A stretch of 64,000 nucleotides of DNA from CALWOS01 sp963595735 (GTDB lineage Bacteria > Bacillota > Clostridia > Oscillospirales > Oscillospiraceae): the NCBI GenBank assembly GCA_963595735.1, contig CAVBJJ010000005.1, positions 19,166-83,165 of the forward strand. The letters are read 5' to 3'. The notes beneath the pieces were generated by a model that had not been told where the DNA came from, ran no database searches, and saw only the letters and a program-made list of their open reading frames with translations. Each line of letters begins with the position of its first letter. Positions within the stretch are counted from its first letter, which is position 1. This document shows positions 58,343 through 64,000 of the stretch, one piece after another. The position numbers were made by a program, and so were the translations under genes.

Positions 58343-58797
58343 AACGGTTCTTCCTTCTTTTTCAAAAACTTTGTCATAAGTATAGCATCCTCTTTGGGAT
58401 CGCGGTAGTAGTTTTTTCGTCTGCCCACGGAGAGATAGCCGCTTTTTTCATACAGCGCCAGCGCCGGGGCGTTCCCGGCGCGCAGCTCCAGCTGCAATTG
58501 GGTGACGCCCTGCGCCGCTGCCCGATGTTCCAGTTCCCGGAGCAGGCGGGCGGCCAGTCCCCGGCGGCGGGCGGCGGGGGAAACGGCGACATTGCCGATA
58601 TCGGCAGTGTCCAGCACCAGCTGGGCATTACAATAGCCCAGGACAGTCTGTTCCCGGACGCAGACCAGAAACAGGTGATCCGGCTGCATCCAGCGCAGCA
58701 GCTGCGTTTCCGTCCAGGGGTGAGAAAAGCAGGCGGCTTCGATCTCCAGCAGCGCCGGGAGATCCGCCGGCAGAGCGGTGCGCAGACAGGCTTCCAT
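58336..58797 (-). CDS. rimI: Ribosomal protein S18 alanine N-acetyltransferase-like GNAT protein
   Basis: A 153-residue GNAT. It has the acetyl-CoA loop NVAVSPAARRRGLAARLL and the C-terminal NAPALALYEKSGYLSVGRRKNYY characteristic of RimI. The ATG at 58797 overlaps the polA stop by 1 nt, and the longer frame to 58923 lies within polA. A tsaB/tsaD/rimI neighbourhood is standard for this family. Confidence 0.92.
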   Translation of the reverse strand: MEACLRTALPADLPALLEIEAACFSHPWTETQLLRWMQPDHLFLVCVREQTVLGYCNAQLVLDTADIGNVAVSPAARRRGLAARLLRELEHRAAAQGVTQLQLELRAGNAPALALYEKSGYLSVGRRKNYYRDPKEDAILMTKFLKKKEEPLC

Positions 58798-61340
58798 CAC
58801 TTTGCCTCCGCCCAGCTTTTGCCGCTGTGCGCCTCTGCGATCAGGGGAACGGAGAGCTGGGCGACTTGCTCCATCTCTTGGGTGAGCAGAGCTTTGACCT
58901 GTTCGGCCTCCGCTTCGGGGCACTCGACGATCAGTTCATCGTGCACCTGCAGCAATAGCCGGGCCTGCAGTCCCTCCTGCTGCAGGCGCTGGTGCACCCG
59001 CACCATGGCAAGCTTGATGATGTCGGCAGCGGTGCCCTGAATCGGCATATTCAGCGCCACCCGCTCGCCAAAGCTGCGCTGGGCGAAGTTCCGGCTTTTC
59101 AGCTCCGGCAGCTCTCGGCGGCGATGCCAGAGGGTTTCCACAAAGCCCTGTTCCCGTGCCTGGGCGACGATGTGCTGCATATACTCCCGAACGCCGTGGT
59201 AATTGGCAAGATAGGCGTCGATATAGGCCTTGGCCTGATTTTGGAACACGCCGATATCCTGTGCCAGAGAAAAGGCGGAGATGCCGTAGACGATGCCGAA
59301 ATTGACGGCCTTGGCCTGGGAGCGCATCCGGGGTGTGACCTCCTCCGGCGGTACGCCGAAGACCTGGGCGGCGGTGGTGCGGTGGATATCCGCGCCGTCC
59401 CGGAACGCCTTTTGCATGGTTTCGTCCCCGGAGATGTGCGCCAGCAGGCGCAGCTCGATCTGGCTATAGTCGGCGTCCACCAGCACCTTGCCGGGGGCGG
59501 CTACGAACATTTTCCGGATCCGGCTTCCCAGTTCCCGGCGAATGGGGATGTTTTGCAGGTTTGGCTCCGTGGAGCTGAGCCGCCCGGTGGCGGTCACGGT
59601 CATTTGAAAGCTGGTGTGGATACGGCCGTCCGGGGCGATGACCTTTAACAGGCCGTCGGCATAGGTGCTTTTGAGCTTGGCCAGCGTCCGGTAGTCCAGG
59701 ACATCCTGAATGATGGGGTGGTGGGGACGCAGCTTTTCCAGCACATCGGCGTTGGTGCTCCAGCCGGTTTTGGTCTTTTTTCCGGCGGGGAGCTGGAGCT
59801 TGTCAAAAAGGATATGCCCCAGCTGCTTGGGGGAGTTGATGTTGAATTCCTCCCCGGCGGCATCCCAGATTTTTTGCTGCAGGGCAGTGATATCGGCACT
59901 GAGGCTTTCGCCAAAATCGTGCAGGGCAAGGCGATCGACCAGGAAGCCGCAGCGCTCCATATCCGCCAGCACTCGGCACAGGGGCAGCTCGATCTCCGCA
60001 AACAGGGGCATCATATCCAGCGCGGTCAGCTTTTCCTGCAAAAGAGGAGTCAGCGCCCAGACCGCGGCGGCGCCGTCCCCGGCGGCACCGTACAGGGAGC
60101 AGAGCCGGGGCAGGCTGTAATCGTGATCTGTGGCGCGCAGGAGATAGGCCGCCAGTGCGGTATCAAAGACAAAGCCCTCCGCCGGCAGGGAGGCCTCCAA
60201 AAGCAGAGTGAGCAGTTCCTTGACATGGTGGCCGTATTTTTTCTTTTCCGGCGCAAAGAGCGCAGCCAGCAGCCGGTCATAGGCAAAGCCCAACTGCAGC
60301 CGGTCGGCGCGATAGCAGGTTTTGCCGTCGCAGAACTCCAGAATATCCAGAGATTCCGGCGCATAGACAGCGAGGGTATCCGCCGCCTGGACGGCGGCAA
60401 GCAGTTCTTCCAGAGGGGTGTCCTCCCGTGTGGGGAGGGCGGGGGCGGCAGCCGCCGGACTGTCCGGAGCGGGAGTCACGCCCCATTTTTCAATCAGCTT
60501 CAGAAAGCCCAGCCGGGTGAACTGCTGATGCAGGGCGGCGCCGCGATCCGGCGTGCAGAGACACTGCTCCAGCGTCAGGGGCAGAGGGGCATCACAGCGG
60601 ATGGTGGCAAGGGAAAAGGAAAGCTCTGCCTGCTCTTTTCCGACCTCCAGCTTTTTTCTTGCGCCGGGCTTGATCTCCGGGGCGTTCAAGTTTTCGTAAA
60701 TGCCCTCCAGACTGCCGAAGCGGTGGAGCAGATCCAAAGCGGTTTTTTCCCCGATGCCGGAGACGCCGGGGATGTTATCGCTGGCATCGCCCATGAGGGC
60801 TTTCAGGTCGATCATACGAATGGGATCCAGCCCATATTCCTCCCGGAAGCGGGCGGGGTCATAGTCGATGCTTTCGGTTTTTCCCATGCGGGATTTGATG
60901 TGCTTGACCCAGCAGTGGTCGGAGATCAGCTGGAAGCTGTCCTTGTCGCCGGTGACAATGCGGCAATCCCAGCCGGCTTCCTCGCAGCGACGCGCCAGAC
61001 TGCCTAGCAGATCGTCGGCCTCCCAGCCCTCCAGCTCGCAGCGGGGAACGCCCATGGCGTCCAGCGTCTGCTTCAGAAGGGGCATTTGCACGGCAAGCTC
61101 CTCCGGCATGGCCTTGCGCTGGGCCTTGTAGCTGTCGTATTGCAGGTGACGGAAGGTGGGCGCTTTCAGGTCAAAGGCCACGCACAGGCCGTCCGGCTGT
61201 TCCTCCTCCAGCAATTTGTGCAGGATCGTCAGAAAGCCATAGACGCCGTTTGTGGGGGTGCCGTCCGGCGCATTGAGCATACGGATGCCGTAAAAGGCGC
61301 GGTTGATGATGCTGTTTCCGTCTATAAGCAGTAGTTTCAT
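58797..61340 (-). CDS. polA: DNA polymerase I, proofreading domain apparently inactive
   Basis: About 847 residues. The 5'-nuclease domain (1-290) is complete, with LLLIDGNSIINRAF, VTGDKDSFQLI and GDASDNIPGVSGIGEKTA. The central 3'-5' exonuclease domain (about 300-470) lacks the Asp-x-Glu and later Asp metal ligands (it reads LAVYAPESLDIL), as in other Gram-positive PolA proteins. The polymerase domain has DYSQIELRLLAHISGD, the O-helix RSQAKAVNFGIVYG, and VHDELIVE. An ATG two codons upstream (61346) overlaps the uvrB stop and is an equally possible start. It repairs gaps and removes RNA primers, fitting its place next to uvrB. Confidence 0.95.
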   Translation of the reverse strand: MKLLLIDGNSIINRAFYGIRMLNAPDGTPTNGVYGFLTILHKLLEEEQPDGLCVAFDLKAPTFRHLQYDSYKAQRKAMPEELAVQMPLLKQTLDAMGVPRCELEGWEADDLLGSLARRCEEAGWDCRIVTGDKDSFQLISDHCWVKHIKSRMGKTESIDYDPARFREEYGLDPIRMIDLKALMGDASDNIPGVSGIGEKTALDLLHRFGSLEGIYENLNAPEIKPGARKKLEVGKEQAELSFSLATIRCDAPLPLTLEQCLCTPDRGAALHQQFTRLGFLKLIEKWGVTPAPDSPAAAAPALPTREDTPLEELLAAVQAADTLAVYAPESLDILEFCDGKTCYRADRLQLGFAYDRLLAALFAPEKKKYGHHVKELLTLLLEASLPAEGFVFDTALAAYLLRATDHDYSLPRLCSLYGAAGDGAAAVWALTPLLQEKLTALDMMPLFAEIELPLCRVLADMERCGFLVDRLALHDFGESLSADITALQQKIWDAAGEEFNINSPKQLGHILFDKLQLPAGKKTKTGWSTNADVLEKLRPHHPIIQDVLDYRTLAKLKSTYADGLLKVIAPDGRIHTSFQMTVTATGRLSSTEPNLQNIPIRRELGSRIRKMFVAAPGKVLVDADYSQIELRLLAHISGDETMQKAFRDGADIHRTTAAQVFGVPPEEVTPRMRSQAKAVNFGIVYGISAFSLAQDIGVFQNQAKAYIDAYLANYHGVREYMQHIVAQAREQGFVETLWHRRRELPELKSRNFAQRSFGERVALNMPIQGTAADIIKLAMVRVHQRLQQEGLQARLLLQVHDELIVECPEAEAEQVKALLTQEMEQVAQLSVPLIAEAHSGKSWAEAK

Positions 61341-61342
61341 GG

Positions 61343-63334
61343 TCATTTGCCTTTCCTGGTGGTGTCTTCGCCCCGGAGCTTGACAAGCTGATCCCGGAGC
61401 AGAGCCGCATATTCAAATTCCAGCATCTGGGCGGCTTTTTTCATCTCTTTTTCCAGACGGCTGATCTCCGCCTGCCGCTCCCGGGTGGTCATGGGTACCT
61501 GCTTTTCCGTTTGCGGGGAGACGGTACCGGAAATTTCGATCAGCTCCCGGACGCTTTTGGTGATGGTTTTTGGGGTGATACCGTGAGCCTTGTTATAGGC
61601 CTGCTGCTTTTCCCGGCGGCGGTTGGTCTCCGTGATGGCGGCGTGCATGGAGCGGGTCACAGTGTCGGCGTAGAGGATGACAACGCCCTCGGCATTTCTG
61701 GCGGCGCGGCCGATGATCTGGATCAGGCTGGTCTCGCTGCGCAGGAAGCCTTCCTTGTCGGCATCCAGAACGGCGACCAGACTGACCTCCGGCAGATCCA
61801 GACCCTCCCGGAGCAGGTTGATGCCGATGAGGACATCGAACTTTTTCAGGCGCAGATCCCGGATGATCTCCATGCGCTCGATCGCGCCGATGTCATGGTG
61901 CATATAGCGGCAGCGGATGCCGGCATTGGTCAGGTAGGCGGTGAGATCCTCCGCCATTTTTTTGGTGAGGGTGGTCACCAGGGTCAGCTGCTGCTTTTGG
62001 ATGCGCAGGTGAATCTCGCCGATCAGGTCGTCGATCTGTCCCTGCACCGGGCGGACAAGAACCTGGGGATCCAGCAGACCGGTGGGGCGGATGATCTGTT
62101 CTACGATCTGGCCGGAGCGCTCCCGTTCGTACTCGCCGGGGGTGGCGGAGACATAGACGGCCTGATGGATGCGCTCCTGAAACTCTGGAAATTTCAGGGG
62201 GCGGTTGTCAAAGGCGGAGGGGAGGCGGAAGCCATAGTCCACCAGGGTCTGCTTTCGGGCGCGGTCGCCGTTATACATGGCGCGCACCTGGGGCAGGGTC
62301 ACATGGCTTTCGTCCACAAAGAGGATGAAGTCATTCGGGAAGTAGTCCAGCAGGGTCATGGGTGGGCTGCCCACCGGGCGGCCGCTGATGATGCGGCTGT
62401 AATTTTCAATGCCAGAGCAATAGCCCAGCTCCTGCATCATTTCGATATCGAACATGGTGCGCTGGCGGATGCGCTGCGCCTCCAGGAGTTTGTCGTTTTC
62501 CTGAAAATACTTCACGCGCGCGTCACATTCTTTATAAATCTCCTGAATGGCAGTGAGCATTTTTTCCCGGGTGGTGACATAGTGGCTGGAGGGATAAATG
62601 GACACATGGTTCAGCACGCGCGTGGGCGTGCCGGTGACGGTGTTGATCTCGGAGATGCGGTCGATCTCATCCCCGAAGAACTCCACGCGGATCGCCTTGT
62701 CCCGGGAGTAGACCGGCCAGATCTCCACCGTGTCGCCGCGCACCCGGAACATATTGCGGTCAAAGGCCATGTCGTTGCGCTCATAACGGATCTCGATGAG
62801 CTTTTTCAGCAGCTCGTCCCGATCCCGGATTTGTCCCGGGCGCAGAGAGATGACCATGTTGGCATAGTCGATGGGGTCGCCCAAACCGTAAATACAGCTG
62901 ACGGAGGCAACCACGATCACATCCCGCCGCTCAAACAGGCTGGCTGTGGCGCTGTGGCGCAGGCGCTCGATTTCGTCGTTGATGCTGGAGTCCTTTTCGA
63001 TGAAGGTGTCCGTATTGGGGATATAGGCCTCCGGCTGGTAGTAGTCATAGTAGGAGACAAAATACTCCACGGCGTTTTCCGGAAAGAACTCCCGGAACTC
63101 TGCGCACAGCTGGGCGGCAAGGATTTTATTGTGCGCCAGCACGAGGGTGGGGCGCTGGAGCTGTTCGATGACCTTGGCCATGGTAAAGGTTTTTCCGGAG
63201 CCGGTGACACCCAGCAGGGTCTGCTCCTGGATGCCGGCGCGCAGCCCCATGGACAGGGCGGCGATGGCCTCCGGCTGGTCGCCGGAGGGGGAAAAGGGAC
63301 TGTGAACTTTGAAGGGAGGCAAGGGGCGCACCAC
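61343..63334 (-). CDS. uvrB: UvrABC excinuclease subunit B
   Basis: A 663-residue DNA-damage verification helicase. It has Walker A GVTGSGKTFT, the beta-hairpin YYDYYQPEAYIPNTDTFIEK, the DEAD-like VDESH, helicase motifs V-VI (INLLREGLDLPEV, QIIGRAARN), and a C-terminal UVR domain that binds UvrC. The start is uncertain: tandem GTG codons at 63334 and 63331 sit almost on AAAAGG, and a TTG at 63322 is an alternative. It probably leads the uvrB-to-upp transcript. Confidence 0.95.
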   Translation of the reverse strand: MVRPLPPFKVHSPFSPSGDQPEAIAALSMGLRAGIQEQTLLGVTGSGKTFTMAKVIEQLQRPTLVLAHNKILAAQLCAEFREFFPENAVEYFVSYYDYYQPEAYIPNTDTFIEKDSSINDEIERLRHSATASLFERRDVIVVASVSCIYGLGDPIDYANMVISLRPGQIRDRDELLKKLIEIRYERNDMAFDRNMFRVRGDTVEIWPVYSRDKAIRVEFFGDEIDRISEINTVTGTPTRVLNHVSIYPSSHYVTTREKMLTAIQEIYKECDARVKYFQENDKLLEAQRIRQRTMFDIEMMQELGYCSGIENYSRIISGRPVGSPPMTLLDYFPNDFILFVDESHVTLPQVRAMYNGDRARKQTLVDYGFRLPSAFDNRPLKFPEFQERIHQAVYVSATPGEYERERSGQIVEQIIRPTGLLDPQVLVRPVQGQIDDLIGEIHLRIQKQQLTLVTTLTKKMAEDLTAYLTNAGIRCRYMHHDIGAIERMEIIRDLRLKKFDVLIGINLLREGLDLPEVSLVAVLDADKEGFLRSETSLIQIIGRAARNAEGVVILYADTVTRSMHAAITETNRRREKQQAYNKAHGITPKTITKSVRELIEISGTVSPQTEKQVPMTTRERQAEISRLEKEMKKAAQMLEFEYAALLRDQLVKLRGEDTTRKGK

Positions 63335-63393
63335 CTTTTCAAAAGGGAGATTGGTTTTTCTTTATTGTAACATAGTTTTCCACGCATGAAAAG

Positions 63394-63426
63394 AAAAAAC
63401 CGCTCCGGCGGGGTTGCCCGGAGCGG
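63394..63426 (-). terminator. Intrinsic terminator after HAD-family gene
   Basis: On the minus strand CCGCTCCGG / CCGGAGCGG arms (9 bp) are followed by TTTTTTC. Confidence 0.9.
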
Positions 63427-63484
63427 GAGAGGATGGCCTTTTCTGTGCTTTTTCGTTTGAATGCGGTGGGGAGGATAAGAGCGC

Positions 63485-64000
63485 TTAAAACAGGGCTTCC
63501 AGCACCATGGCAACGCCGTCGTCTTCGTTGGAGGCGGTGACATGGTCTGCGGCGGCAAGGCAGTCGCTTGCGGCATTGGCCACCGCAACGCCCAGCCCGG
63601 CCCAGGCCAGCATATCCGTGTCGTTATTGCCGTTGCCGAAGGCCGCGATCTGCGCCTGGGAAATTTGCAGCCGCTGCGCCAGAAAATGCAGGCCGTTTGC
63701 CTTGCCGGCCAGCGGGTGCGCCACATCCAGCAGGCCGCAGGAGGCGGAGGCGTGATACAGGTTCGGGAAGCGGCAGGTGATAGTCTCCCGCAGGCGATAC
63801 ATGATCTCCGGGCTGCGGCACCAGATGGCAAGACTTTCCAGACGGTCGGCATTTTCTAAAAGAAAACCGCGGAGATTGGCATGGGGACGACGGGTGCGGC
63901 TGAAATAGTCCAGCAGCTTATCGGCAACGCAATACTGCGCCGGGGTTTTCCAGAGCTTTTCCTCCGCATAGGCAATGCCGTTGACAGAGGTGTCCAGCCC
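63485..64000 (-). CDS. HAD-superfamily Cof-type phosphatase, 5' end outside window
   Basis: The C-terminal 171 residues are visible; the frame is open through the right edge, so the start and the catalytic DxD motif are missing. The visible part shows the cap-domain end (GLDTSVNGIAYAEEKLW) and motif IV with FGNGNNDTDMLAWAGLGVA, where the usual GDxxND reads GNGNND. AASDCLAAADHVTASNEDDGVA is the typical Cof tail. Members dephosphorylate sugar phosphates or FMN, and the substrate here is unknown. Confidence 0.88.
   Translation of the reverse strand, partial: GLDTSVNGIAYAEEKLWKTPAQYCVADKLLDYFSRTRRPHANLRGFLLENADRLESLAIWCRSPEIMYRLRETITCRFPNLYHASASCGLLDVAHPLAGKANGLHFLAQRLQISQAQIAAFGNGNNDTDMLAWAGLGVAVANAASDCLAAADHVTASNEDDGVAMVLEALF

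Noticed and set aside
58798..58923. N-terminal extension of rimI
   Set aside because: It lies wholly within the polA coding region in another frame and is low-complexity.

Overview
The window is a contig from a high-GC (roughly 60 % by eye) member of the Bacillota, class Clostridia, most likely an Oscillospirales/Oscillospiraceae relative from the gut. Evidence for this: AGGAG-type ribosome binding sites, a SCIFF ranthipeptide pair, the short HisG plus HisZ arrangement, the glgC-glgD pair, S-layer-homology (SLH) proteins and ArgR-type boxes. A run of 10 N inside glgP shows that this is a draft assembly. No rRNA, tRNA, insertion sequence, prophage or CRISPR array was seen.

Left third (1-21.7 kb, all minus strand): a cell-surface and uptake region. 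Two giant leucine-rich-repeat/SLH proteins (about 1770 and 2050 aa) share promoter architecture, a leader element and an apparently identical 487-bp SLH-coding block. Downstream follows a tight run: iron-complex/cobalamin-type ABC permease, ATPase, binding lipoprotein, a membrane-anchored surface protein, an ExbB/MotA-type proton-channel subunit, an ExbD-like DUF2149 subunit, and a giant GLUG-motif surface protein that runs off the left edge. The anchored surface protein appears to carry the same extracellular domain as the two SLH giants. This looks like an energised surface uptake system in what should be a single-membrane bacterium, and it is the most unusual part of the window.

Middle (21.8-38.7 kb): an Orn/Lys/Arg decarboxylase-family gene, the SCIFF precursor (45 aa, six Cys) with its radical SAM maturase, an AEC-family transporter, prfB (without the usual programmed frameshift), prs, pth, the glycogen cluster glgC-glgD-glgP, ackA divergent from tmcAL, a DUF2130 protein and a short-chain dehydrogenase.

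Right (38.8-54.6 kb): a compact nine-gene histidine operon (minus strand, hisZ-G-D-C-B-H-A-F-IE) divergent from an arginine operon (plus strand, argG-H-C-J-B-D-F). The arginine genes have ARG-box-like sites and an attenuator-like pair of hairpins between argG and argH. Histidinol-phosphate phosphatase is not encoded in the window.

Far right (54.6-64 kb): a lower-GC membrane-anchored gene preceded by two copies of a 28-bp palindrome, then a housekeeping run on the minus strand (uvrB-polA-rimI-tsaD-tsaE-tsaB-upp) and the end of a HAD-family phosphatase that runs off the right edge. Many very long open frames lie antisense to the high-GC genes. They are reading-frame shadows and are not annotated.
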